Shown here in pieces: positions 1 through 13,100 of a DNA stretch of 64,000 bases (position 1 is the stretch's first letter; every line of letters begins with the position of its first letter). The position numbers were made by a program, and so were the translations under genes. Origin of the DNA: Prunella strophiata (taxonomy: Eukaryota; Chordata; Aves; Passeriformes; Prunellidae). Under the pieces are notes generated by a model. It did no database searches. It saw only the letters and a program-made list of their open reading frames with translations, and was not told the DNA's origin. Location: NCBI GenBank assembly GCA_036583965.1, contig JAZBQD010000030.1, positions 55,243,551 through 55,307,550 of the forward strand, read 5' to 3'.

Positions 1-283
1 AATCCCAGAAAAAAAGGGAGTTTCAAACTCTTGCAATAAAATAGATGCCACTGGTAGAAAGACCTCCATGCTAAAAATTTGGCAAATTGGGAAGTGAATC
101 TGGAAAGGAGCACATATTCTGCTACATATTAGTGCTCTAGCATTGCAGCCAACATGCATTGCAAGTCCTTGAACTGTTTATGCAGGTGATGGTTTTACCT
201 TCCTGTTTTATGGAGCAATGCCCTTTCCCTTGAAACAAGTCAATGGATTTTACTTATTTTTGCTCTCCAGACATCTTGTAATT

Positions 284-314
284 AAAAAAAAAAAAAAAAA
301 AACAAAAAAAAAAA
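284..314. repeat. A-rich homopolymer tract
   Basis: A run of about 19 A is followed by one C and then 11 more A. No retrocopy body or target-site duplication is evident on its left side, so it is a simple repeat rather than a proven retroposon tail. Confidence 0.85.
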
Positions 315-1480
315 CCCAATGAAACAACACTTGTCCCAAGGTTCATTTCTAGCTACAAGACTCATGATTAATTAAATGACAGCTTTTCTATCCCATCACC
401 AACTCTGCTTATGGACAGCAGAGTTCAAGAAGTTCATGAACTGGTTCCCCACAGTTATCTTGAACATGAACTCACTGTTTAGTCAATGGCTTAGAAAAAC
501 AAGGCTGGACAGCTGGTTTCTGTGCTACTTACCACAGTCTCAGGGCAGGGACAGAGGAAATTTAGAGAATATTTCCAAATACAGTCTGCCAGATTATTCA
601 AATCTACATTACATCCTCATAGATGTTAAGTATTATTTGCTCTGGAATTTAATGTGCACTGTAATATGTTCCCTGTTTTATGGAGTGTGAAGGCTGACAT
701 TTGAAATTAGTGCTGTTTCATAGCCTGGTATCTGGTTGCTACATCTGGCTGTGTCATGTAGTCTGGGGAAGTGCTCTACCACAAGGACTTGAGCCGCAGA
801 GGATGGTGAGACAGATGAAGCTAGATAATCTTTTTTATGTCCGTGAGGGTCAGTGTTTCAACACCAAGAAGAACTAAGACAAATAAACAGAAAAAGGACT
901 CACTGTAATTAATGGCTCCAGAACACAATAAATCCAAACAGCTTCTTATTTTCTATCTGTGGCTTGATTCAGACTAATAAGAAAATTTAGAGGGTAAAAA
1001 AGATTTTTCCTCTTAACTGTTGAATTGAAACTTTCTTACAGAACCACTTTCAAACTAAATATGCACACAGACAGAGCACTCCCCCCACCTAAGGTCTCTG
1101 TATGTATGCAAGTCTGTGCCAGCATGTCATTTGAGAGGGTTCTTCCTTTCCCAGTGTTTCCTAATCCTAAGAAAACACCATGTCCTCACGTTTTAACTGT
1201 GCAAGAGCATTTAAAAAATGTTGCCACGTGGACTTAGATATCAAATACAATTTGTTCCTTCTCAGTTTTTCATGTATTCTCTGGTGATCCAAACCAATTT
1301 TCACTTTAAAGTCCTTAAATACTAGGCTTGAAGCAGAGATGGCTGCAAAGATTATTTTCAGCACAGATTGCCAGATTCACACACTTCACTGTTGCTCTGT
1401 GGTATGACAAGTTTTGCCTTATGAAAATTAAAGATTCATCCAATGGGTTGATAAACATGACTTATTAGTACTGTCCCCAA

Positions 1481-1521
1481 ACACATGCACACACTCACAA
1501 ACACACACACACACATATATG
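1481..1521. repeat. (CA)n dinucleotide microsatellite
   Basis: Interrupted CA/AC repeat that ends in a short AT run. The purest part lies at about 1,499-1,515. It is a likely polymorphic microsatellite. Confidence 0.85.
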
Positions 1522-2961
1522 AAAACTGCAGTCCAGATTCAGCAATCACTATCTTCACACTGAAGTCAATGAAATATTTCTATTTACAGTCAGAGACTGC
1601 CTCCTTCTCTTTTACACCCCACCTCTGGCACCCCAAGGCATCATCTCTCCTCTTTGGCTTTGGCACTGGAGAAAGAAAGGAGGAAAAGCAGGGAAGGAGT
1701 AGGAGGGACAAAGTGAAATTCCTAAGAAAGGCTGTGTTTCTTGTGCAAGCTTCCTGTTCTGATGCCTGTTCCAATCAAGCCTGCAATTCTGCACATTATC
1801 TACTAAACATATACTGCATGATTTGAAGAGAAACCTCTGGTTAAACATCATTCCTTGAGGCTGGTTCTTTGATAGTGCCTTCTTTACAACTGATTTTGAA
1901 GCAGTTTATCTCCTTTTATTATGGAAGTTCAGGCAGTATCTCTTTATGAGATGTGTTAAATCCCCACACACCCAAGTTCTGGGGTTTTTAAAATTTATTT
2001 TGAATAGCTGCACTCATGTGGATTGTCAGTGTGCCAGCCCTTGTTGCAAATAGCATGCTGTCCTTCTGTGCCCTGGGCCTCCTGGTTGGTCTGGGAAATG
2101 CAGTGTGCTAGGAGTTTCTGGCCTCCTTTGGGGTTAGGTATGATGGTCTCCGTTGTGCGTAAGCAAGTGGTTTCAATCCTTAATTGCAATGGGGAAGTGG
2201 TCAGACAACATACAGTCCTGGCAGGATAATGGCAAAATGTCTTGGAAGAAGACCAGAAAATAGCAAATACGTTACATATGAAGTGAATATGTATTTCTAA
2301 CATAACGTGGAAAATGTGTAACATATAGGAAAGCAAAATGCAAATATGTTTTTGACAGTTTTTCTTTGAAACTGGTGCATTATCTCATGCTATTCCCTTA
2401 TTCCTCTTTACAGAAATTAAAGAAGTGGTCTAAACATTTTCTTCTTACATCACAATTACACAAATCCAAACACTTATTATGAAGAAATGGATGTGGGTTT
2501 TGACTATAATTATGAATTGAAAGTGAGCTGTCAGTCATCAGTAGTGAAGCACCAAATTACAGGATTTTGCCTTGTTTTATCTAGAAGAGAGATTGCTTCA
2601 TCACAGATGAACACCAATACCTCACACTAGACAGCTCACCTCTTCCAAAGAGACAGGAAATCTTTCACAATATCATTTTGGTAACTTACTACATCCTTCT
2701 GAGATATGTTTTACTTTGCTCACTTTACAGAGGATTAAACACAGACATAGAAAACTTAGCAGCTCCAAGTCTCTCTATAATTCAACATGACAGCTGGGAA
2801 TTACTTCCAGGAATTATGTTTCCAGTGCTTTCTTACAACCACTTTAGAGATTCTCTCAAATATATTCTAGCCAGGATGAAAATCCAGCTTATGCTCTCAA
2901 TCTTGTCTGTGAAGCTGATTATCTGAATAGACACCAATTATCATGCATATCCCTGAAGGAC

Positions 2962-3044
2962 AAAAAAAGAAAAAAAAAAAAAAAAAAAAGCCAACCCAAC
3001 CAAAATCAAAACAAAACCAAAAACCAAACCCAAACAACAAATAA
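2962..3044. repeat. A-rich / (CCAAA)-like low-complexity tract
   Basis: A poly-A run of about 28 bases with a single G interruption grades into C- and A-only sequence with CCAAAA, CAAAA and CCAAC units. The strand asymmetry (no T or G for long stretches) marks a simple repeat that decayed from poly-A. Confidence 0.85.
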
Positions 3045-5100
3045 GGGACAACCTCTCATCTGAGAGTTTCAAAGGGAGCTATTTGGCCTTCAAGCTCTCA
3101 CTGCTACTTTCAGACAAAGCTGCACATCACTTACATTCGGACACTTTTGTGCTTTACCTGTTTTGTTTTGGTTTTTTTTTACAGGTGTGGATGCATTCTC
3201 CTACCTGCCAACCTTACTTTGTATCCATGGTCTGTTTACACTACAGACAGGAAGGTGGCAGGACATTATGTATATAAGGTAGCAACAGCACTGAAGATGC
3301 TGGTGCCCATTTCTCAGCTTCACCCTCTGAAGTGATACACAGAAGCTTTGTCCTCTTCCCTCTCCTCTTGCAGCTGCTTTTCTGCTCTTTACAGAGTGAA
3401 GCTCTGTAAAGCTTTTTCACATACATGAAAAATCATACATCTATGAACAGCACCTCCAGTCTTAGGTCATAGACTTTCCTTCTCCATGTAATATCTTTCC
3501 TCTTGTTCATGAAAGGTGGAAGCCTATCTCTGATGTTATGTGAGAAATACAGAAATAAAAGTAACTCCTACTTGGTCCCAGTCCAAAGTAAAATATCACT
3601 TGGAAAATATTAATTTACCACTCTTTTTCACAGTAGAAATTACTCCTTTATTTTATTAGTATATGTGCACAAAAGCAGGCATAAGGGATGTAGCTTAATT
3701 CAGCAAGAAATATTTTAGCTTACATCACTTCAGAGGTAATGGTGATAATTCTTACAGACCAGGTCATGGCCTCATCTTAAATAATTTCTGTCTTCAAAAA
3801 TAGGAGAGATGGCACCAGATGCTCATGGGACTGTGGAGTCATCTTGCTCTACCAGAAGAGGAGCATTTAAGCATTCAGCTTTCCCAGGGCATGTTTTGCT
3901 CTAAATCCATCTTGATTCTAGGGGATGTGTGTGGATCTTTATAGCTAAAAATATTTATAACACCCTGTGTTGCTACCTGTTGCCTGCCCAGCTATGACAA
4001 TATGAACAGCATATCTTGATATACCCAGCATTATTCCAGGTACTCCAAGAGAAACTAAAACATGCAAATGACCTTTCCTTAGTCAGACTGGTGCTGGGTA
4101 AAACATTCTTCTACACAAGGCAGCACCCCAAGACACTATAAAACCTGGCATGTGTGTAAATGACTCCTCCAGGGCTGGTTTGGATCTATTTCCCTATTTC
4201 TATATGCACCTAAAGTTTGTAGTTCACCTGAAGTTCACTGGCTTGTTTGAAGCTCAGTCACCATCATGTGGGGAGAAAGGAAATATCCATTTAATTAGGC
4301 CTTTTGTCTGCCAGTCCAAATGCCTTTACTGATATTGAGGAGGTTGCACTCAGAGGCTCTGTTCAGTCTGACCAGAGAATGGCAAGTGAATGAATTGTAA
4401 CTGCAATTGTTTTGTCTACATAAAGAAGAAAAAAAAAGTATAGAGAGGAGGAGGGTGTTTATTAGTTCAAGTTATATTTCTGAATTAAAAATACAATACT
4501 TTTAGTACAGTATTTTTAATATTTTAAAATTATTCTTCTAGGAAAAAAACCCAAAACACAATCTATATATTGTGGGGGGATAAAAGCTGTTCTACTGCAG
4601 ACACTGTTTCTGTTGTTTATAACACTTCTCACTTAGGATTGACCAAGTACTGCATATAAAAATATCTTGGGGAAATGTCACTGCCATTTTTCAATATATT
4701 AGAATGGTTTCAGATGGCTAGAGAAAACTGCTGAGACATTTTCAACCCAAGATGACATTCAGAGCTCTGAAGCATAAGTGAAAAGTGCAAATTGGTTTGT
4801 GCAGTTTCCATTTGCTCTTTTCACTTGCTTGCAATACACCATTTTCAGTATTAGACCTCAATTACCTGGGGAGTTAGTTATCACAAAACAAGTATATCTC
4901 TCCATTCTGGTAAGAGTTTCCCAAAGGTTGAGAGTTTTTCACTCTAAAAACAACTTAAAATTTAAGTTTCAGGTACGGTTTTTAGAAGTTGAATTATACG
5001 GTCTGTATGGGAGTCGCTATTGGTTGAATTTGGGGGAATAAGAGGTGGATTAAGCTTAAAATTAACCTGAAAGTAGTGCTGCAAAGTACAGTCAATACAC

Positions 5101-5236
5101 TAAAAAACAAAAACAAAACAAAAACAAAAAACACAAAAAAAACCCCAAAAAACAAAAACAACAACAACAACAAAAAAAAAGCCAAACAAAAAAACCAAAA
5201 CAAGCAAACAAACAAACAAAAAAAACCAACAAACAA
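5101..5236. repeat. (CAAAA)n-type A/C low-complexity tract
   Basis: About 135 bases composed almost only of A and C, with CAAAA, ACAAC and CAAA units. It creates artificial Lys/Asn-rich frames on the plus strand and Phe/Val/Leu-rich frames on the minus strand, which are not genes. Confidence 0.9.
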
Positions 5237-5439
5237 GATGGAGTGGGCAATTAATTTTCTCTGATACATTTAAAACTAGCATCATTTATCAAAGAAATTA
5301 ACTAGGTCTGTTTCTTTACTAGCATAGAATATTTCCCTCCCAATATGAAGAACATCCATCTGCCAAAATGAGGAAATATTACTTTCCCATGTAGTAACCA
5401 AATTCAAAATGCTGAAAAGAAACCCAGAAGGAACCAAGT

Positions 5440-5560
5440 AAAACAGCAGCACCGCTGCTGTATTTTTGTAGCTCTTTGTAACTCAGTTTCCTGTTCTGCA
5501 ATAAATTGCTTAACCTCTTACAAGACTGAGCTTATTTTCATCATTAACCTTGTCCAGTAA
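5440..5560 (+). mobile_element. Possible LTR 3' portion (R/U5-like) of an old retroelement
   Basis: An 8-bp perfect inverted repeat with a 3-base loop (5,443-5,450 and 5,454-5,461) precedes an AATAAA at 5,500-5,505 and a T-rich, CT-rich stretch. Hairpin, polyadenylation signal and downstream pyrimidine-rich sequence in about 100 bases resemble the R/U5 region of a retroviral LTR. No partner LTR, primer-binding site or coding region is visible, so this may instead be an ordinary hairpin next to a chance AATAAA. The family is not identified. Confidence 0.25.
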
Positions 5561-5720
5561 AAGCGAAAGCGAATTGGCAGACGCGGGTTAGCCGGTTCCC
5601 ACAGTAACAGGTGATCTACTCGCGGGGTGGATTTGCATAGTGTCGATGAGCCTGCAGCCCAGCACGTCTCGAAGTACAGCTGCAGGAGGCAGCTCAAACA
5701 CACCTGGCAGCAGGGAGGAA
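5555..5720. promoter_or_regulatory. CpG-dense patch with IRF-type motif and octamer
   Basis: About ten CpG dinucleotides fall within 5,563-5,672, whereas the flanking kilobases have almost none. The patch contains an IRF/ISRE-like core (AAAAGCGAAAGCGAA, 5,559-5,573) that fits the RAAANNGAAAS pattern, and a perfect POU octamer ATTTGCAT at 5,631-5,638. Retained CpGs in AT-rich bird DNA suggest either an unmethylated regulatory element or a recent insertion. The motifs are seen in the sequence; regulatory function is inference. Confidence 0.35.
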
Positions 5721-8700
5721 TTGCATGGAGGAAAGTTCCCATTCTCCAAGCACAAGCCAGAAGGCAGGGAAGGGGCGGTGGGAAGACAGCTGATTACCTA
5801 AAAAGCCCAAACATAGCTAGTCTTTCTAGATGTCACCCTGAACTTGCTGGTTTAAAAAGCTGCATGAAGAAATCAGCTTTGTCTACAGCATCACAAAGTT
5901 GCAAATATTTGAAGTCTAAGCTGCAATTTTCTGGCTCTCAGTGTGAAGTCAATGCCAAGTCAGGTACCTGTAGTAGGGATCTGTGCATCGTTAACACCTT
6001 TCTGTTTCTTGAATGTGAAGTCATAGTTTGGCCATCTTAGGTGCCAGCCTAAGTTGTACCTCTTGAGTTCATAAAGTGTGGTCACTGCTGCACCAAAATA
6101 AGGCAGTTATACCAAGAAATCTGAATGTGAGCCAGACTCACCAACACCAGCTTTGTAATCCAGTTTTAGATATGTTGCAATGATTATCAAAGAATTCAAG
6201 AGAACAGAAGTGAGAGGTCAAGAGAGAAAAAGTAAACAGGATCATTGAGATTCTTGCACAAAACAGCATCCTTGTGACTTAACACCAAATTTAGAAGTGT
6301 GTTTGGCCTTGTTTCCTCATCCAGGTAGATGCCAAAGGTGCCAAAGGTGCCTATCTCCAGTCTCACTCAATGCTCTGTTATAACATTCAGATCTAATTTA
6401 ACTTTTTATCAGTCAGTAGATCTTTCGTTGTCCAGGTTGAAATTGTTGATGCTGGATATGACAAGGGTAAGTTTTAAAAAAAACAAAGTCAAAACCATTT
6501 ATTTTGGACATGGTTAGCGAGATATCAGCTGGCAGACAACAAGTCATTTTGCACTAGAGATGTTTCAGTATCTGGCTTTAAAGGTTTTTCCCTGCAATTA
6601 TGTTACACTACCCACAAACACAGTTTTTTCCTTAGTTCAAATGGCAGAAGCCCATGTACCAGATTGAAATGTTCCAGTCCTTCAAATGCACATTGCACAA
6701 TGCTACTGAACACTGGGACTCCTATCCTTTCATTTTCTGTGTTTAAAGATCTAGGACGGAGATACACAAATCTGTTAAGAACACAAAAACTAAATCAAAG
6801 GAAGTTAGAAAACATGGTGGGCATATATGCTACTGTAGTATATTTTGTATAGATCAGAATCATACATAAATTTCATCTCTAGAGTATTTTGTTATTGTTT
6901 ATTTTCTGGCAAGCCTTATTTTAAGATATAAATATTTTGGGCAAGGCATCAAAAGACAGAGTGTTGTACAGAACTGGCCAAACTCTCTCTCTAGAGTCCC
7001 AAGCAATTCCAGGACCAGCTCCCACAATTAAAATGTGTTGTGTGACCCCATGGAAGTGGGCAAAAATGTACCTCCACAATTTTTTCAGTCCTCTAGGCCT
7101 CAACTAGTGCACCCAGCCTATTTCAGAGTGCGAGGGGAGATCTCTGGATATCTCCTAGCTATGGCTCCTAGAGATCCTTTTCCCTTTCCTTTTCCTTGTC
7201 TCCTCTTGCCTCCTGTTGCCACCAGACTCTCATTATTTTAATTTTTTTCTACTACTTTTTACTTAAAACTAAATAGAAAGATAGACTATTTTCCTAAAGT
7301 GAAATTTTTGTCTCAGTGTATACTGTCCCCTAATGTTTTAAGATCTCAGGAAAAGGGATTAATGGCAAAAGAGAATATGTATTCCTGTGGCTAGAGGGAG
7401 AGGGATGAGACGGAGCAGGGAAAGGAAGACAAGGTTGAGAATGAGAAACAGTGATGACATTTGTTTTCTCAGATGAAAAGCCGTTGTCCTTTGAGAATAC
7501 TTAACATATTTATCTTTTAAGGGAGGAAAAAGAATTCCCACTAGATAGACTGAAAATTTGACAAAGGTCTGAGAAATAGGATCTTCTCAGAAGATCTTTG
7601 TCTGTAGGTGGGTAAAGTCATAATAGCTCTGTTTTTCTTGGTTTTCTTTACATGAGAAAAACTGAGTAAGAATGCCTTACTATGCATAATTGTAAGGATA
7701 TTCATTTCTTGGAGTTCTTTTTACACTGTATCTCTGTCAATTGAAAGGTCAATTTAGTTATTTTTCCTTCCCTCACATCCTATACTGAGGGAAAAAAACC
7801 AACACCAAAACATGTAGACAGGTCTTTCAGATTTCAATGAAAATAACAGCTGTTACCCATAAAAGCAGCTTCCACCCAGAGTGAGGATGACATTGCCACA
7901 GTGACTGAGATTTTCCTCCCAACAGGCAGAGCTTTATCTCAGGCATGAGCCAGGCGCTGCTGTGCTTAGCAGAAGCAACTGTCCTGATTTCACTGTTGAA
8001 CATCCTCTGCTTTGGGACTGAAAAGAAACCTTTGATCTGACTGAATCTCCCAAGTTATCATGTAGATGATGGAGCATATTGACTGCAAAAATTGCTAGCT
8101 TCAGCATTTGTTTGTTTGGTGTGGCACATGCAGAAAACTTTGGTTTCATATTGTTTTGGTCAGATGTAGGTTTTACATTTCCTTCTTATTGTCTGATCAG
8201 TGAACTGGGAAGACCACCAATCTTTTGGGTGGGCTCTACAACAGTCTCTTATTTCCCAATTTATTTAAATTCAGGGTATGAAATCATTGCAACAAAACCA
8301 CAAAAACCATGGAGTTTACAGACAAACTAGAGCCTCTTCTCCAGGACTTAGATGCAATTATAGTACAATACTAAGCAAGCAAATATTGTTTAACAGGAGT
8401 CAGTTTCTCCCCTAAACCAGTGAAGTAGCTAGGAGGACAGTCACTTCACATGTGTGCCTAATGGCTGGCCAAGCATGGATGCAGTACAACAGTGATTCAA
8501 ATTCAGCAGATAAGCTGCAAACAATCATGGACTTCCATGCTGACTTTAGTCCATCGACATGTGTCCCATAGGCCAGATGTGAAGATCATAAAACACTGTA
8601 GGGCAGAGAAGCAGACAATGTGCTCACCAATAGCATGGGACTGTGAGATAGGTGGGACTCAGTTAAGTGTGCATGGAGCCTGGGGCACTTTTGACAGCTC

Positions 8701-9861
8701 TAGCACCCCTTACACTAAGCCACCCATGCTGGAGAATATATTTGATAAGAACATTTCAGCAAGAGGTTGGAAAGGACACATGCTGTGTTTCCCAGTGACA
8801 CTCAGTAAAAGAGTCTATATGTTGAGAGTAATGAATTGCATAAGAGCCACAAGAGGAAACAGAGTTTCAATAACTAACTGGGGTAGACGTCTCTATAAAA
8901 AAAAACTAACTCTAGTTGGAGGTGTGTGATGTGCTTGAAACTGCGTTCAAGATTGTTAGAACCAAAGTGTTGCTACATCAAGCATGATGGGTGGCAATAG
9001 ACAGCCCAAGACCAGTCATGAGTAAGGACATTTGTCTGTGTAAAAAGGCAGCAGCACCATTATTTTTTTTCTCCAGCTGCTGGCTTTCAGACAGCCCTCA
9101 GCAGTGTCCCAGCCTGGCAGTGCATATTTGGGTCCTGGGGTGCACAGTGCTGTAACTTCTGTTTGCAGGCAGGGCATCTCCCAGCAGAACTAACATTTCA
9201 GTTCCTGAACAGCTTTCACTAATTGAGCTGTGCACATTAAGTGTGTGATATTAAGGGATAATGTTTTGGCTTTTTACATTGTCTGCAAGTATGCAGAGCT
9301 GCTGTGCATTACCAGGGCTTCTCAAGAGACCTGTTAACTGCTTTTTAATATTTCAACCTCTGACATGGGTGTTAATGTGGTGTTATAATTGGAAAAGTCT
9401 CTCTCCCTTACTCAGCAGTTTCACTCCATGTGTGTGTTCCAAGACTTACTTGCTGACTTTATTGACACACATAATAAGTTTATTGCTTCTCCTCTTGCTC
9501 TATACTGTTATTACCAAGTCCCAGGCATGCAATCTTCAGTCTTGATGGAAATACATAAGCTAGAAAAGCATAAAGTCTGACTTCTTTTATCCAGGCCTGG
9601 GGTTGCAAAGCTGTTAGGTAACAAAATAAGAGGAGAGGGGGCAAATGCATCATTTCAGTACCAAAAAGAGTTGATCCAGCCCAGAAGTCCTGTCAATACA
9701 GTTTGACAGAGTACTGTTTCTTGGTCTGTCTCTGGCCATGGAGACCATTTGTTTCCTATCAGTACAATATCAGGCTATCCTTTAGTTATTTTAAAATTAG
9801 ATTTGTCTGGTATTTTATACTTTCCTGGTTTGTCCACAAAAGCCTGAACCAGAGTTCATAG
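5721..9861. other. Non-coding stretch without recognisable gene
   Basis: Unique-looking AT-rich DNA. The longest open frame here (8,492-8,929, 145 codons) has no recognisable domain and no coding signature. A pyrimidine-rich run lies at about 7,168-7,215. No repeat family is recognised. Confidence 0.6.
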
Positions 9862-10108
9862 AAACAGAATCACAGAATATCTTGAGTTAGAAGGCACCCC
9901 TAAGGATCATCAAGCCCAGCTCTCTGCTCCTGGTAGTTAGGACAACCTAAAACTGCAACTATACCTACAATACAACTCCGACCATCATCCAGACACTCCC
10001 TGAACTCTGAAAGCCTCAGGGTTGTGACCACTTCCCTGGAGAGCCTGTTTCAGAGACTGACTACCTCCTCAGTGGTCAGAAGAGTTATTCTTTGCCCCAC
10101 AACTTGGC
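9862..10108 (-). mobile_element. CR1 LINE 3'-end fragment
   Basis: The left edge has the reverse complement of the CR1 tail (ATCACAGAAT followed by a reduced-identity 'gtt.gaaggcacc.ctaaggatcatc' track), then the usual minus-strand CR1 3' UTR order: the 'ccagctctctgctcc' segment, 'gacaacctaaaactgcaac', 'ccagacactccctgaactc' and 'ggtgaccacttccctgg'-like segments. It is a 5'-truncated copy of about 250 bp, diverged, with no coding capacity. CR1 is the dominant LINE of birds. Confidence 0.85.
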
Positions 10109-13100
10109 CATACTGATTTCTGCTGAAGCATGGCCAAAAGTAGCAAACTGGGAATTTGGTGATGATGCTCTGAACATTTAGGTTTAGGAGGAGCAGCATT
10201 GCCTTGAACAAAATTACTTTTTAAGAAGGGAAAGAATAGAAGAATGGTTGTGAATAGTTAGGATCAATGAGAGAAGTGGAGATTTCCTACCATCATACAG
10301 AGAGCAGTAATTTGAAAAGGATTGGCTCAGTAAAAAGAAACTCATTTCATATAAAATGTTAGCACAACCCTAGACAAGTAACTTACTACTGAATCACATT
10401 TCCCTGCAGTCATTAAGATCTTCTTTATTTTCTTCCTTTTATGCTCCTTTTTAGGATTTCCACAGATTGACTTTAACATCAGCTAAGGTCTTTCGGCAGA
10501 GTAGGGAAAAATGAGTTTGGGGATTTGGAAGCTGATAGTAAGGTTAAACCTAGGATCTGGCCAGTGTCATGACAGTTCAGCCACCCCAAGGCAAAGAAGG
10601 ACTGGTACCGAAGGGACAGAGGAGGGGGAAGTCTTGCAAAGCCATGTGTGTGGCTTGTGCTACTGCTTAGGAGAGACAAGCCATAAAATAATGACTTGTA
10701 GGGGGTTTCTCACCAGCAGAAGTTTCCACACAACCATGTCAGGTCAGATTTTGGTTATATCAGCTTCCTGAACTGACTTGCCACTGTTCTCGCTCAGTGG
10801 TACTGGCACTGGAAATGTGTGGGAAAGGACATTCAAGGGCAGGGGAAGGGGAGCTGAACCACATCACCTTCACCTCACATGAGCTTCAGCTATTACACAA
10901 CCACAGTGTAAGAGCTGTGGCTGTGGGAGAGGGCTTATAGCAAGGCACACACCTGAACCACCATCTCCAAGTACATCGTCTGGCCATGAATCTGGTGATG
11001 AATGTCATACCTGAATAGCCACTCTTAGGGCAAGGTGCAATTTTTAAACAATTAATTTCATGCCACACTTACCTACAATGGCAAGAACCACAAATTACTC
11101 TCTAGGTTTCATGTCCTCTGTGTGGTCATGGATTTTCCAGACAAGCTCAGCACCTTTCTGTGCAGCCTAATCAAGCAGTGCTGAAACCCCACAACAGAGA
11201 TTGACATTGTGCACTCCCTCAAATTCAGCTTCCATTTATCCCAGCAGTGATTTGCTGTGTTGTTTCTAAGCAGTGAGTGGGATCCTCAGGTTCACTTTGT
11301 CCATGCAAAAATGAGCCTTCTAGTCCCACCATATGAGCAGACCAGTAGTGCAGCATGAACCACTGTGGCACAGCCTCTCATGTTAAAACACTGCCAACAT
11401 TGCCGGGCAGCCTGTGGGAGACAGCCACATTCGCTTCCCACAGTTTTGACAAGGATAAAAGGAAATACTCAGATGTCCTGTGGGAATGTGGGTGATCTCA
11501 GATGTGAAGGAGTGAAGAGTTAATCAGTCATTGCATTTTCTTAATGAGGAACCACATTAACTGTGTCATTTGTTATTATTGCTTGGAGGGCTGGGGAACT
11601 GTTGTATTCATTCAGCTCTGATCCTGCGCACAGTGAACATTCTGTGCAACTGCACACCTTGCCATGAGGAACAAATCTGCTGGAAAAATTCTGTGATTGA
11701 TTAAGAGTGGTCTTGTTAACTAGAGACCTTCCCAAATGGCAACATCTGCTTCGACAAACCATGATAAATAGAAGTACCAGCAAAAACAATAATAGCAAAC
11801 TCACAGCAGCAGGTGCTGACTTTGGAACAGTTGTCTTTTCATTTTTAGAATCTGTTACTACTTTGCCAGTGTTCTGTAGGTATGCCAGGTGACTCAATTC
11901 TCCTTTTTTTTTATTATTTCTTTTTGGCAAACTGAAATAACATGATAATTTTGAATAAATCTAAATAAAACAATAAATACACTGTTAGTAAAATGTGTTT
12001 AATGAAACTTAAGAAAAAGTTGAAGGTCTGGTAGGAGTTTTAAACAATATATTTTTGTTACAGAAGCTATTTTTATTTTAACCATTTTGTTAGCACAGCA
12101 AAAATAGAAAGGACAAACAAATATTTTCATGTTATTCCAGATGCACCATTTGTATGCTCCAGCATAAAAAATAATTATTTTAATCACTCAAAGATGCAAG
12201 GTTTTGGATCTCAATGCAGCTCTCATGGTATCTGTCTACTCCTGGTTCCAAATCATTGTGCAGCAAAGGGCAACAGCACATTTCTGGCCTCTTTCTGCAC
12301 ATGTGAAGAGATGGGATTTACTGCAAAGCCAGGTAGCACAGAAATGAAATAATTTGGAGAAATCCTCTGCCAAGACACTGGCTCAACATCTGCCCAAAGT
12401 CTGTTCTGGCACTGAGAAGAGGCTGCTACAGTCAGAGGGAGCATTTGCACCCTGCAAGGATGGGGCTGAGGGCAGCAGACTCTGCTTGCAAGAAAACCTG
12501 GCTACCACATCTGCCTGAAGATTGAAGGTGGTGGCTTGCTGCCAGGAGGAAAAAGGCTGGGAAAAGCTGATAACTTTGGGAAAAGTAGCTCACTGTCAAG
12601 TGAATGCCCTGCCAGCTGCAGCCCGTTGCCAGGCAGGGACTGCAGTGAGGGGAGGGACGATACTGAAGAAGGGCATTTACTTGACTCCCAGGACTGTGTT
12701 TCCAGTTAAAAGAAGTCATCATTTGGTAGCTAGATGTTTCCTGTCTCTGGAAGGATCCTGGAGGCCCAGGAATACCTTACCCTCTGTCCTTCCAGAAGGC
12801 AAGGATGCCCACACACACTTGAGCATGTTCACTCAGGGAAATCTTGGGACTTTGTGATATGGTTTTGCCCCCTTTTTTCCCACTGGCACCAGGCAGAAAT
12901 CTCTGAGTACCTGTAGCCATTATATACTGGGTTTGTGGTTTGGGGTTTTTTTTCCCCCAAAACCATGGTCCCATTCTTTTCAGGACACCCTGCTGTGGTC
13001 CCTTGATGGCTTCACACTGATTCTGATGAAAGTATCAGATGTGCCAACTGCCTGACTCAGCTTGTGGACTGTGCCTACAAGAAAGGGACTGGCCTACCCT

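Larger units (their letters stand above)
315..5100. other. Non-coding stretch without recognisable gene
   Basis: Only short chance open frames (113 codons or fewer) on both strands, with no recognisable protein similarity. Apart from the CA repeat and the A-rich tract listed separately, the DNA is unique-looking and AT-rich, with scattered short A runs such as the one near 4,428-4,438. I see no tRNA, splice-bounded exon or known repeat here. Confidence 0.6.

Noticed and set aside
5076..5264. Lys/Asn/Gln-rich frame and its minus-strand Phe-rich counterpart
   Set aside because: Translation of the A/C low-complexity tract.
5571..5600. Primer-binding-site-like TGG sequence after the LTR-like stretch
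   Set aside because: It does not match the tRNA 3' ends commonly used by retroviruses, as far as I can recall.
8492..8929. Open frame of 145 codons, plus strand
   Set aside because: Considered as a possible retrocopy or viral relic, but no family resemblance is seen in the translation.
10886..11300. Possible processed pseudogene, with a Pro/Ser-rich frame around 10,940-11,015
   Set aside because: A stop on each side leaves a short frame, and no parent protein is recognised.
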